This document shows positions 20,120 through 32,394 of a stretch of 64,000 nucleotides of DNA, piece after piece. The notes beneath the pieces are model-generated. The model had not been told where the DNA came from. It did not search any database and saw only the letters and a program-made list of their open reading frames with translations. Numbering within the stretch: position 1 is the first letter of the stretch; every line of letters begins with the position of its first letter. The stretch lies in NCBI GenBank assembly GCA_025084515.1, contig JAJAGP010000957.1, positions 62,001 to 126,000 of the forward strand, read 5' to 3'. The translations under genes were made by a program, and so were the position numbers. The DNA is from Ancistrus triradiatus (Eukaryota > Chordata > Actinopteri > Siluriformes > Loricariidae).

Positions 20120-21205
20120 ATGTAGATAAACAGAACCCAGTTAAACAATTTATTATTAAAGTTATTTATTGACGAAAACGATCCAATATTACATATTAGT
20201 GAGTAGCAAAAGTATGTGAACCTTTGCTTTCAGTATCTGGTGTGACCCCCAACCCCTGTCCTGACATTTTCCTTAGAATTCTCTGATAATTCAGAATTCA
20301 TTGTTCTATCAATGATGGCAAGCCGAGCTGGCCCAGATGCAGCAAAACAGGCCCAAACCATGATACTACCACCACCATGTTTCACAGATGGGATAAGGTT
20401 CTTATGCTGGAATGCAGTGTTTTCCTTTCTCCAAACATAACACTTTTTTTAATCAAAAAAGTTTCTCAAAATAGAATATTTTTCCAATAGCTTTCTGGCT
20501 TGTCCACGTGATATTTAGCAAACACCTCTCCTAACACCCTGCCCTTCACACCATTGTTGGTCAATGTTCTTCTGATGTTGGACTCGTGAACATTAACATT
20601 AGCCAATTTCAGAGAGGCCTTCAGCTGCTTAGAAATTACCCTGGGGTCCTTTGTGACCTTGCCAACTATTACACGCCTTGCCCTTGGAGTGATCTATGTT
20701 GGTCGACTATTCCTGGCTAGGATAACAATGGGTCTTGAATTTCCTCCATTTGTACTCAATCTGTCTGTGGATTGGTGGAGTCCAAACTCTTTAGAAATGG
20801 TTTTGTAACCTTTTCCAGCCTGATGAGCATCAACATCTCTTTTTCTGAGGTCTTCAGAAATCTCCTTTGTTCATGCCATGATACACTTCCACAAACGTGT
20901 GTTGTGCAATAAAACAGGGTGCCCACTCACACCTGATTGTCATCCCATTGATTGAAAACACCTGACACTAATTTCAGCTTCAAATTAACTGCTAATCCTA
21001 GAGGTTCACGTACTTTTGCCACTCACTAATATGTAATGTTTTATTATTTCCTCAATTAATAAATGACCAAGTATAATACTTTGTCTCATTTGTTTAACTC
21101 TTTATCTAATTGTAGGACTTGTGTGAAAATATGGTGATATTTAGTTCATATTTATGCAGAAATATAGAAAAGTCTGAAGGGTTCACAAACTTTCAAGCAC
21201 CACTG
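20120..21205 (-). mobile_element. Tc1 element (CAGTGGTGCTTGAAAG family), left end lost
   Basis: The right end is intact (TTTCAAGCACCACTG followed by TA). The left terminus is missing its outer ~60 bases. The C-terminal coding region is deleted internally. Confidence 0.9.
20230..20879 (-). pseudogene. Tc1-like transposase, internally deleted
   Basis: From the start at 20879 the gene reads in broken frames through the helix-turn-helix (GLHQSTDRLSTNGGN), the linker, the VNVHESNIRRTLTNNGV block, the first catalytic region and HKNLIPSVKHGGGSIMVWACFAASGPARLAIID. It ends abruptly at the RILRKMSG block near 20260. About 270 bases with the second catalytic Asp and the Glu are deleted, joining directly to the last codons GVTPDTES at 20230. 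A 3-bp to 30-bp loss also removes ETKIELFG. Confidence 0.85.
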
Positions 21206-23945
21206 TAGGTAGTTTCATAGTCGTTTTACGATGATACATTCTGATAAATCCATTGTAAGCTGAATGTATTCTAACCCGAGGAGTTTATTATTAAATTATT
21301 AACACAGCTCATTGTATTAAAAACTGTTGAATATATCATGGAATTTATTGAATAATGTATTGAAAGTGAAAAACAAAAACAAAATGGTTGTTGTGACAAC
21401 CATTGCTTTTCCTCACTTCATTTCCCAGCATTCATCACTCCCTCCACTTCAATTCTAAGTACAGTGTCTGCTGAATTTTTGTGTTGTCGGATTCCCATAG
21501 TAAAGTTAAAAAAAAAAAAAAAAAGAAATTGGCCAATAGTAAATCAGGGACTGCTTGTACATTATGAAGATGGGCAATTCAGCCAATCATCCTCGTGTTT
21601 TAAGCATAATGAGAATATTCATGTACTGTACATAATGCTTCCTGTAGTTATACCCCAGTCCTAGAGGGTACCTTGCGTCAGAAAATGGTTGAGATGGCAA
21701 ATATAAGGATCATGCAATACTATTATCATTATTTTTTAAAAGAAAGTCCCTACCTTTATCCAACATATTCTGGTCACCTGCTTTCTACTGCTCGGACCTG
21801 TGAGCTGCATATTGTGTAGGGCTTCTCCTGTAGGGCACTCTCCTGATGTTACTCATTCCAAATGTGTACTATAGCTTCTATGTGTGTGTGTTTGGTAAAC
21901 TAGCCCATACAGTACAACCAGTATTTGGATAGTGTTCATATAAAGAGTGTGGTTTGATGATATAGTCAATTATTTCAGCAGCGCTTCATTTGGTTTTTGG
22001 AGCAAATTTTCAGTGCCATCTCCTGACCTACCAGGACCAATCACATGAGCTGCTATGTAACCTGATATGAGCCCTTTGGCCTGTTTGTTCTGCATGCACC
22101 ATTACTACTCATCCGTATATTGTTACATTTGATGGCTAGTTTGTATATTGCATGTGCCATTCTAGAGCATAAAACTACATAATTATACGTGGGGTAACTT
22201 GTGTAAATGAGGTAAGAAAAAACATTTTTTAACAGCACAGTGTTTTGAAATGTTTTGCATATATAATTACACAGGGAATTACATAATAGGGAATTAGAGT
22301 ATAGGGAGTACAGATTGGACAGTGACATGCACGATGACCTATTCGGGTGACATATAAAGAAGAGGAGAAATAAAATGGCAATATAGCCTCACCTCATACA
22401 TTACAATGATTGATGAGGTGTCTGGTATTCACCACCACAAGGCATTCTTTGTGAAAGTACTGTATATTATTCACAGTGAATATCTCTAAATCTCCACCTT
22501 ACTTGCCCCCAAACCAATAAATAAAAAAAAGTTACCCCTTTAAATTTGGATGTGAACATCGCACTGAAGCAAACAGACCTCAGATGATATATTAAGCTCT
22601 GCTGTATCTGTTTATTTGATGAAAAAGGCCGCCCAGAGAAAACCACCTGTGCAGATCACTTTTTAATTGAAACACAAGGTTGTACTTTTTCAGGCCTTCT
22701 CCAAGTACTGCTTCTTCGCAAGGGTACTCAAATGGAGTCAATATTGCCTGTTGCAAACGCAAGCTGGATTCTCCTTATGACTATAATATCTTCAGAAGTG
22801 GACATGATCCTGACTCTTGAGTGTGTTAGGGAAGGATTATGAAGATACTCAGTATTTTTGTTTCCTCACTGAGCTGTCAATCATTATCGGACAATGCCAC
22901 TGATGGAGAACTTAATTGCACTCAACCAAATCAGTGAAAAGTCCATATCACTAGTATATCACCTTACTGCTATAGAGAATTAAAAATAATTGACCTTATA
23001 TGCCTTTATGATTTATACCTTTTAAGAACGTTCATATGCTTTCTCTGCTGAAACAGACATACCTGCCCTTTCAGCTGCATTTGTATTGCTGTATTTGGAA
23101 TGCAGTTTTTACTAGATGGGAATTAGCATTAAAGGAATGTTTTTTTTTTTTTTTTAGGATAGAATGGATGATAATCTATTAACAGCTATTTGTGAAATTG
23201 ATAGACCTATGACATGTTATGCTTCTGGTACATGTCCACCTGGAGATTTTTCTTCAATTCATGATGACGAATGCTTTTCCGCTGCTCGCTTCTGGTGGGC
23301 ATTTTTATGTCTGGTTAAGTTACATCAAATCAATAGTGCTGCCTTTATTGATTGCACCTGTTTAAATAAAGTAAACATGTTCACTGAAATCATGCTGAAG
23401 CATATTTCCTAAAACTATAAATACTATTAACCTGTGTTGATGCATGATTTGGATTAGCTGATTGTTTGTTGTGATTCATATATCACTGGCCTGCACCATG
23501 TGCTCATTTATAAAGCACTGATATTCAGTATCATTAACTCAATCATCACAGCTCGAACCCAATTAACACACAATTCCCAAGTTGGAGACACTAACAATCA
23601 AAATTGTTCACACACCAATCAGATCCCCAGGATATATACAGAAAAGGGCCATGGGTTAGTTCACTTATTTTAGAACATTGGATCAACAAAATACCTGAAG
23701 TTAGAGGAAGAGGACACAACTTTGGAGTATTGTACACAGACATGTACAGTGGTATATTGCTTCTTGACTTGACTCAAATTCAGTTTCATGATACAGTATA
23801 GACTAAATTAAACTCATCGGTTCATGGAACATACTTCTGATGGAATTGTCAGAACATATCCCCATCGTAAATCAGGGAGCACCTGTACAATACAACTCCA
23901 TTAATGCATATAATGCCTTATATAGTGTGGATTTATATAGTGATA
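21206..23945. other. No gene recognised
   Basis: About 2.7 kb of AT-rich DNA with poly(A) at 21511-21524 and no identifiable gene. An 82-codon frame at 23164-23412 is cysteine-containing but lacks recognisable motifs. The region 22610-22940 is slightly less AT-rich. Confidence 0.5.
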
Positions 23946-24413
23946 GATTTCCTGACATTTTCCTTTAAAATTCTCTGATATAATTCAGAATTCATTGTTC
24001 CATTAATGATGGCAAGTCGTCCTGACCCAGATGCAGCATAACAGGCCCAGACCATGATACTACCACCAGCATGTTTCACAGATGGGATAAGGTTCTTAAG
24101 GTTCTTAGGAATGCAGTGTTTCCTTTCTCCAAACATAACACTTTTCATTTAAACCAGAAAGCTCTATTTTGGTCTCATCCATCCACAAAACATTCTTCTA
24201 ATAGCCTTCAGGGTTGTCCTTGTGATCTTTAGCAAACTGCAGATGAGCAGCAATGTTCTTTTTGGAGAGCAGTGGCTTTCTCCTTGCAACCCTGCCATGC
24301 ACACCATTGTTGGTCAGTGTTGTTCTGATGGTGGACTCATGAACATTAACATAAGCCAATGTGAAAGAGGTGTTCCGTTGCTTAGAAGTTACCATGGGGT
24401 CCTTTGTGACCTT
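23946..24413 (-). pseudogene. Central fragment of a Tc1-like transposase
   Basis: Read on the minus strand, this holds VNVHESTIRTTLTNNGVHGRVARRKPLLSKKN in one frame, then a short shift through the WMDETKIELSG region with the first catalytic Asp, then HKNLKNLIPSVKHAGGSIMVWACYAASGSGRLAIINGTMNSELYQRILKENVRKS. The N-terminal DNA-binding domain and the region with the second Asp and the Glu are both absent. It therefore encodes no complete domain. Confidence 0.83.
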
Positions 24414-24648
24414 TCACCTTCAAATTAACTGCTAATCCTAGAGGTTCACATACTTTTGCCACTCACTAATATGTAATGTTGGATCGTTTTCCTCAATAAA
24501 TATATGACCAAGTATAATATTTTTTGTTTAATTTGTTTAACTGGGTTCTCTTTATCTACTTTTAGGACGTGTATGAAAATCTGATGTTTTATATTTATTC
24601 AGAAATATAGCAAATTCTAAAGGGTTCACAAACTTTCAAGCACAACTG
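23946..24648 (-). mobile_element. Deleted Tc1 element (CAGTGGTGCTTGAAAG family)
   Basis: The right end (TTTCAAGCACAACTG, followed by TA) is present, but the left terminus and the C-terminal coding part are gone. An internal deletion joins the linker region directly to the 5' leader at about 24413. Confidence 0.88.
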
Positions 24649-26267
24649 TATATCAATTAAAATAGGTGGTAGCCATGATGTCAGGACCAGCTATGAACTC
24701 TTCTTTCTTACACTGACTGGGCATAGGTCCTTACAAACCACACCCCATTCATGTTTCATAGAGTTTATAACACTTTTAAGCAGCATTAAGCTAATTTTAC
24801 ATTGCATGACATTTGCAGAATTAGTTGTCTACATCTGTTCAAAGCTAGCTACCACCCCACTAGATTACTCCTCTTACGTAAATGGACATGGAACTTGATA
24901 GATACATTCCTATTCCAAAGATTGGGCACCCAAAATATGTTAATACAACCTGTTGACCTGAGGTGTCAAAACTTAAGACTGTAGACTGTAGGAATGCATT
25001 GGTTATAAAAACAGGCACTCAAATAATGCTTTGAGAGTAAAAAAAAAAAAAAAAAAAAAAAGATTCCTTCATCAAATGGAAATTGATCACAAGGTAATTT
25101 AAAACTCTAAACCCATGCATCATGGTTTATGTTTACTGATTTTAAAACCTATTGAGCATTGTCTGAACAGCAGAGTGCAAAATTTAATCTATGCCACCAG
25201 AAAGTAGCCCACCATCAAACAGAATCACACTCATGCAGACACAAATTCATGCATACATGAACTCATACTTGCAATCAACTGAAACATTTGAAGCATTTCT
25301 GATATCACTGTCAGTGTGAGTATTATCTTACCATGAGCATCAAATGATTATCATTATAGTTTCACAGATAATGACAGTGATTTTAAGGCCATGCTGTGCA
25401 CACCTGCAGAGGCACATTCATTATCAGACCTGAACACCTACCCTGCTAATGAATCCAAGCATAAAGAACTTCATTAACACGCATCCTCATCACGTCAGAT
25501 TTGTTGTTTCAAAGTCTAACGTTCTGAAATGTCTGTGGTACAATTCCCATCTGATGTAGGTACAGCCGAGTCTCTCTAAAAGGCTGCAAAAAAGTGTTTT
25601 ATTTATGACCTTTTTCCGGGCTGTGAATCCAGTCATCCTGCAACCATTCTACAGTAAATTGATGCTGTGTTACCTGTTAAAATCACAATCAGAAATTGAA
25701 AAATGTCTGAAGACTGGTCCAAGTAAGTTGACCATCAAAGTGCAGTCTAAATTTATCTATACATACACAACAAGGCTTACATACATACAAGACTTGTTTT
25801 CATATTTATGCATGAAACACGAAAAGGAGCAAGTCCAAGAAACTGTATTACACAAATTGAGTATAATGCTAGTATGCCAATAGGAATGAGAAGGGGGTGC
25901 TGTTTAGTCGCAACTGTATAGCATTTAGCATGGAGAATTGATTAAAAAATAATAATAAAAATAAAACAAGTAAGGTTAAAACTGTACATAAAAGTACATA
26001 AAACTGTAAAGAACATTGGATGCTTATTTTGTTGAGAAAACCTATTAATTGAACATTATATTGGCCAATCAGGGCCTCTAATGCCTATAAACCAAAGAAG
26101 CAAAATGCATAGTAACATTCTAGACAGATTAAATACACATCCCTCAGTAGGGATTTTATTATTTTAGTAGCAACACCTGGAACGCAAAACCTTGCTGCCA
26201 TGCAGTGTTTGCTTATTTATTACTTGTAAAAGCTATTTACCTGCAATAGCTAGTAACACTGTCACTG

Positions 26268-26273
<6 letters not shown>
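24649..26273. other. No gene recognised
   Basis: AT-rich DNA with a poly(A) run at 25041-25062. The section 25300-25560 contains several ATTA-type homeodomain-like words and a TCACGTCA-like site, which could mean a regulatory element but is weak evidence. Confidence 0.45.
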
Positions 26274-26310
<37 letters not shown>

Positions 26311-26315
26311 CGTGC

Positions 26316-26373
<58 letters not shown>

Positions 26374-26374
26374 T
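26274..26374. repeat. (GT)n(GA)n compound microsatellite
   Basis: A GT run passes through GCGT units into a GA run, then CAGA units. Confidence 0.95.
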
Positions 26375-26554
26375 TGATATTGGCACAGAGTGTGTACACT
26401 TTTCCTTCAGTTGGCAACCCACACTCTCTCACTTAACATACACGCTAACTCTAATACAGACAAATCCAATTGGAAACCACATTTATTGAATTTAATCACA
26501 TCGTGATCCTAACACATTGTTCAAAGTTCAACTGAGCTTTTTGTCAGCTTTAAT

Positions 26555-27310
26555 TTGTAGTCTGTGATGGTCATGGTGCCTTACATGTCGGTGTCTAATG
26601 ATCGCAGGCCAGCACTGAGGGATTCCAGTTGCCCTAATCCCAAGTTTTCATGGCTTCATGTCCTGGTGAAACCTTTCACCATGTTTTTCGATCAGTGCAC
26701 TAAGATCAACAGGGAAGAAGTCACAGTGTGGGTGTAGAAAATAAATTTTTAATGAAATGTCGAACTTCATGGTTTTGTTTGCTTTAAGCTTAATGTAGTT
26801 TGGTGCTCTGTAGCCAAGACGATTCTCAACAATTTTCTGTGCCTTCCATGCATTTTGTTCTGTACCTACTATCAGATCTTGAAACTATCTGCCATTGATG
26901 TAGATCAACAAAAATGCCCGTCTTCTTCATGGAATCAGTCGTTCGTATGTCTTTAATAGCAAAATCAATCAGCTTTATTGTTTGTTGCTTTCAGAAATGT
27001 TTTCATCAATCTGAGTTTTGAATGAAGAGGAGGCAGAAATATCATTCTCAACATGTGATTTATGCACCATACTTTTCTGCCCTTGAATTAAAAGCTTACT
27101 GAGTGGCAATTTGTTTTAATGTAAGATGACACGATAGTATGGCTATCTCTTTCACAAAGGAAACAACAGTATTTTGTTTATCCAAGCTGAATTTCTAATA
27201 GCAGTGAGAATACATTCAGACCACCAAAGGAGTTCCAGTTTTAATTGTTGCACCGTACGTGTTTCAACAAAAGTTCCATGTTATTTTAGGCTTTATTCAT
27301 ATGTACTGCT
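26555..27310 (-). pseudogene. C-terminal part of a multicopy transposon-derived gene
   Basis: On the minus strand the pieces appear in order: KYCCFLCERDS, then a run ending FLPPLHSKLRLMKTF, then TGIFVDLHQWQI, and near the 3' end SLKIYFLHPHCDFFPVDL directly followed by SALIEKHGERFHQDMK. These match a protein family widespread in invertebrates and some fish (patterns LPPLHIKLG, GIF.GPQIR, SLKIHFL.SH..FFP and GERFHQDI). Its function is unknown to me and it usually occurs as repeats. Several stops and frameshifts are present, and the block MLADYCW that usually follows cannot be read. The upstream 300 bases align with 10.9-11.2 kb in the same orientation. Confidence 0.68.
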
Positions 27311-27784
27311 CGGTCAAGGGATTGGCGGGCATAGTTAAAGGGTGGACATCACCATTGTGTAACAGGACAGCTTTAAGGACAAAACTTTGATTAATCTATA
27401 AAGGGAAGGGAGGATGTCGTGCACATAACCCAAAGCTATGAAAAAGTCAATCAATGACTTTTAACAGAGGTTGCTATCCTGTGAAAATAAGTTTGTCAAG
27501 TGTTCTTGATGGTTCAGAAACCCCATTATTTTAATCTTGAACCAAACAGTGTCACTGGTCTCATGGCTGAGGGCAAATTGGAATATTAAGTAGATATTAT
27601 ACTACATTTAGTCCCAACCCCGCAATCTGATTGGCTGAGAGACGTTCTAGGAATACCATTATTGCATGATAATGGCACTCTGACCAATGCTCTGTAAGTA
27701 TTACTCCGTGACTTGCAGACATAACCTAGCAATGGAGTCAGCCCTAAAAAAAAGCTATTGTTTTTGAAAACATTTGTTTCTGTT
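27311..27784. other. No gene recognised
   Basis: AT-rich. The phrase CCCGCAATCTGATTGGCTGA near 27619 resembles the start of a fish repeat, but I could not define its limits. Confidence 0.4.
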
Positions 27785-28165
27785 TAAATTTAGAAGATGA
27801 AGCTATTACTGACCATATATACTGATACTTACAATAAGGTTTGTCCTCTTAAGGATTTGGAAGTGCTGGAAAGTGAAGCAAAGGTACTAGTTTAAATGAA
27901 ACATCCTGGGCTCTTAATGGATTCACAGCTTAATATATTCACATTCAAGAGCAATGATACAGCGAAATGAAAGTTTACTATAATCAACAAAAATTAAATG
28001 TATCTTTCATTAAACACAATCTGCGGCTGATTGGAGGTTCATTCATCTGACAGGTATGTTATCTGTTAAGTCCAACTCTTAACCCAGTGAAGCTGCTGAT
28101 GCTCTCTCTTCCTTTACATTTCTGACTGATAATATTATCATTAATAGCTTCATCTTCCAAATTTA
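27785..28165. repeat. 24-bp inverted repeat, 333 bases apart
   Basis: 27785-27808 (core AGAAGATGAAGCTATTA) and 28142-28165 (core TAATAGCTTCATCTTCC) are reverse complements with one mismatch. The enclosed DNA has no long open frame. It could be a small non-autonomous element or two inverted repeat copies. Confidence 0.7.
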
Positions 28166-29351
28166 TAATAACTACTCAAGTATAATGAGATTCTATACTT
28201 TCATTATAACACAAGGATCTTGCTCAGATTTACTTCAGTCTGTAGAACAGTGTGTCCTACTAACAGCCTGCCTTATAAACTTGATCCATTTTATTTGCTG
28301 AATGTAAGTAAACGTTCTTTTTAAGAAATTAAAACTTTCCAATAGATATATTTGTGTTTATTGTCTGTATAATAAACAGTTATTGGGAAATTCTGTGCCT
28401 CGACTGTTATGACTGAAGGCCATAGTCTGATAAAGATGTTTTAACAACGAGGTTCCTGATAGAATTTTGTGGAATTCCTAGTGGAATTTTGTTTAACAAA
28501 TTGTTTTTCTGTCCTTTTTAAAATCTAACAATAAGCGGTGATAACGGAGCTGTGGTGTAATCACAATAACGCAGTGCTTCATTTTAGTAGGGAAGGCATA
28601 TACTCTGGTCAGGCAAAGGTAACAGTTCGTCATGTGATACTTCTGTTTTCACCGTATCATTGGGATTGCAAATGGCATTGACTTCTGAAAACTTTTTCAA
28701 CAACTTTAGAGCTATGTTATAATGCTGTTTCACTCGAAGCTAAAATGTAAACAAAATATAATAAAATGGACTAAGACTAAATCCCTGCACTCATAAACAA
28801 TAATGGACAAGCCACTTTTGTTCATCCACTGAAAACAGATAGGCTATAAAAAATATGTAAATTCATACAGCTGAAAACAAAGATGGAGCTGCACAGTGTT
28901 GCAGTGGTTAGCACTGGCACCTCAATAATTTGCATAGGATCATGTGAGTTTTCTATGCTTTAAGCCAAGAGAAATTATGGAATCAACCACTGCAGGCAAA
29001 ATCTTAACCAGTGATGATTGCTAAAGCTTTCAAAATTAGAGAAATAATTTATATTCACTGGTATATCTTGTGTGTTGTTTGTGCCCCTTTTTGATTTTAG
29101 TATCCAAACCCAGGGGCTAAACTAGAGTATTTAAAATCCGGAGCCACAAAGAGAGCTTTGTGCATGAAGCAGGACACACATAATTGAATATACAGTTTAA
29201 AATGTTCCTTAAAACATCATAAGCACAAGTCTGATCCGGAAAATCTGCAGACACAACTACCAGGGCTCAATAAAGCAATTTCACTTTAGAGTAGATTAGG
29301 TTAGATTCAACTGTATGAATACAAAACCAATGGCATGCAGTACTGTCCATA
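28166..29351. other. No gene recognised; weak SINE-like word
   Basis: AT-rich DNA. GTTGCAGTGGTTAGCACTGG at 28898-28917 resembles a SINE box A region but no box B follows at the right distance. Confidence 0.4.
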
Positions 29352-29515
29352 TACACTCACCAGCCACTTTAAGAGGTACACATTGCACCCCGTTTGTGTT
29401 CAAAACTGCTTTAATTCTTCATGGCACAGATTCAACAAGGTGCTGGAAACATTCCTCTGAGATTTTGGTTCATATTGACACGATAGCATCACTCAGTTGC
29501 TGTAGATTTGTATCA
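29352..29515 (-). mobile_element. Terminal fragment of a Tc1-like element
   Basis: ACTCACCAGCCACTTTAAGA is the outer terminus, and GATTCAACAAGGTGCTGGAA with ATAGCATCACTCAGTTGCTG codes for the C-terminal transposase end of the family at 9.5-10.6 kb. The rest is missing. Confidence 0.8.
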
Positions 29516-30584
29516 GATAAGTATTCAATTTAAAAGATACTGCATGTGAGAATATCAGTATGAGTAAAAATCATAATATCAATATTTTAAAATGTGACAA
29601 TTAGAATATATTTTAGTTATCTTTTTAAAGCAGTGAGTCATTACAGAAATAAATCATTCGAAATTCAGTAGCTTCAAGTTACATCTGTAGAGAGTTTGTT
29701 ATTGTGTCACCAGTTATGTGGGGATCAGTAGTTATTCGGTGTGGCATTATTTAGTCTAGCAGTGGCCTGTGCCAGGGTTGACCCTAATGAACTGTGAAAT
29801 TACATCACAGAAAAACAGCCTCCACATCAGTAGAAAAAGAACCTAAGACAGGACACATAGGGCAGGTGAACCTTTTATCTAACTTTAACCATAGCATATG
29901 AACTTGAGAGAATAAGCTAGAAGACAGAGATATGCAACATAGTGCAGAGAGATTAAAGTGAATGAGCACAGAAAAAAAAGATAGAAACAGGAATAAAGCA
30001 ATTGGTTGAGAGAAATTGCGAAAAATATTCTTAGACTTTCAGGTTCAGTGACATATATTATATATTTCTGCATAATTATGTCTTAAGATGGCTCAACACC
30101 CACATGGCTGCTCTCTTAAAAAATACAGGAGCAAGAGCTCAGCTTGACAGGCATCCATGACAGTGACGGTGGCATTGCATGTTCTTTGGAGATGTTCTGT
30201 ACCCTGGATGCTTTGGAGGCACTGGAGACTTGAAAGAGAATAATTAACCTGACAACAAGTTGCACCAGAGCCATGCAATCAGATTAGGCATTGCACTGTT
30301 CATTATAAAATGCCATAATCTACATCCATGTGACAAACTATGACAGCTGCCCTCTGCTGCTAAATTAAGCCATGCGCAGAGACATGACTAGAAATACCAT
30401 CTAAATATATTGCTGCTAGAAAGTTGTCATGTTTAGCCATCTGTGCTGTCATATTCATTGAATGTCTACATGTGTCTTTGCAGGGTTGCAATTGAACTTT
30501 TGGGGGCAATTTGTGACATCGTTCTTGGAGGCCACCCCAAGATTATGATTTCTTAGGGAAGAGTGAATAAAATGTTGTATTTAT
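29516..30584. other. No gene recognised
   Basis: AT-rich unique-looking DNA with no coding or repeat signal that I can support. Confidence 0.5.
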
Positions 30585-30585
30585 T

Positions 30586-30630
<45 letters not shown>

Positions 30631-30632
30631 TT
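30585..30632. repeat. (ATTT)n(ATT)n microsatellite
   Basis: Four-base units turn into a run of ATT units. Confidence 0.95.
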
Positions 30633-30887
30633 AAATGTCGTAAAATGTAGTCTGATCCTCATTTAAGAACATTAGACATATGTAGGTGTAATGTTGCAGC
30701 ACCCAATTCCAACCCAACCACCATACACGATAGCAATGGGACTTGTGAACCCATTTTTGGGAACTGTACAGAGCAGTACCTGGACTCCCCTATCTGGTCT
30801 CCATCTCTGGTATCACTGGTTCAGTCCCCTCCTGTGGTCAATTACAGAGTTGCATTGTGGCTCCTGGTAAGTTCTGTCCAGGATTTC

Positions 30888-31043
30888 TTAAGAAGAGTTC
30901 TTTCGGTACTCTCTGTCTTCACCATTAAGTCCAGCTCTCGGTTCAATGGTGCCATTAATAGCAACTCTCAGATCTCTGAGTTGGTTCCTCGCACCTGAGT
31001 ACAAGTCCAGATTATTGGCACCTTGAAAGTTGTTGACCTCCAT
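30888..31043 (-). other. Unrecognised 52-codon ORF
   Basis: An ATG-to-TAA frame begins MEVNNFQGANNLDLYSG and continues in a hydrophilic, mixed-composition style that looks more coding-like than the surrounding AT-rich DNA. There is no domain that I recognise. The surrounding 30.66-31.09 kb is also less AT-rich, so it may be part of an old element or pseudogene. Whether it is coding is uncertain. Confidence 0.2.
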
Positions 31044-31894
31044 ACTGTTTCCAATCTCACTGTGTACTTACAAGGTTATCTCCATTGTCCAGACCAGGGA
31101 TAAAGACCAGGATATTACATTAGATAGATTCTGTCTAAAGTAATAATTTGTATTTTTAATTGTACAATTATTAATTGGACCTTCTTTAGCATAAATACAA
31201 TTTTCTATACAGTAACTGCTGATTAGACTAAAACAATACTGATGATTATGGTACGGTATAGTGTCTCTTTATGAAGTAATATAAGTTAATAATTTTGTTC
31301 CATATCCGTTTTGTACTTCATATTGATATAGAACGTAATCAGGTTTTATACAATTGTGCCAGTATTTTGCTTATACCATTGGGTCTTTCTTCAACTCTCC
31401 ATGTTGTACTCTTGGTGTGATGTTGGACACCCACTCCTAGAGAGATTAGCAACAATACCATATTTCCTCCATGTATAGGCTATAGGCCTTAATTTAATAC
31501 TATAGCATGTCAGTATAATATACCAGATACATATCCATGGAATTAGTCTCCTAAAGTCCTGTTAAAAGTGTTAGTATCACACTATGAATTAGCATTTCTT
31601 TAGCATGGAAAACCTAGACTTTGAAGTGCCTTGTTATAGAGCAGGGCCACTATACAGTAACATGTACAGTATATATTTCATGTCATTAATTGGAACACTT
31701 GACTTTTTGTGTTTAAATATTTGCATACTGTAGGTGTGTGTCATTTCATTCACACCTGCTGTTAAATTAGCATACCTGGTGGCGGAGATGCTAGCTGGTT
31801 CTCAAAGCTATCACTGAGGCCATGTACATCTACAAAACTATGATCACTTACAGATTGAATAAACATAAACTGCAAGCTAACAGACAGTTCTTGT
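31044..31894. other. No gene recognised
   Basis: AT-rich DNA with no supported feature. Confidence 0.5.
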
Positions 31895-32165
31895 TTGTTT
31901 GGTTTATTTAACATCGCTATCAGCATCAGTGGCCAGTTCAGCATCACACACAAGGTTATATCAATACTAGTCATATACATATATACACTCAAGTCAATGT
32001 CAATTTACAGTAATCAGTTAACTTGCATGCATGTCTTTGAACTGTGGCAGGAAACTGGAGTACCCAGAGTAAACCCACGCTGGCACAGGGAGGACTCAGG
32101 CTGCTCCACCCTGGGATTGAACCCAGGTCAATGTGACAAGCGTGAGACCCTTGAATTAGTGTAAT
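31895..32165 (-). mobile_element. tRNA-derived SINE with extended 3' part
   Basis: The right half, read on the minus strand, has box B (GGGTTCAATCCCAGGGTGG) followed by the Mermaid/DANA-type body with GTTTACTCTGGGTACTCC. The left half (TTATTTAACATCGCTATCAG to about 32000) recurs in the SINE copy at 59.02-59.30 kb at the same distance, so it belongs to the element and not to the target. Confidence 0.75.
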
Positions 32166-32394
32166 ATGACATCAATTTGTCATGTTAACCTACCTAAACA
32201 AAGTGGAGGCTTGATGCTGTATGTTTAGCAAGTATAGTTAACAAGCTGGAATGGCAGTGAAGGATCCCTCGGTGGCTGATGGTAGCACACACAGTCACAT
32301 TTCCTCCTTCATGGCCCATTGTGTTCCTTCCACTGCTCCTCTTTTTGGAAAGATTAAATCCTGCTTCATAAGCTTCCACATACTGTATCACATA

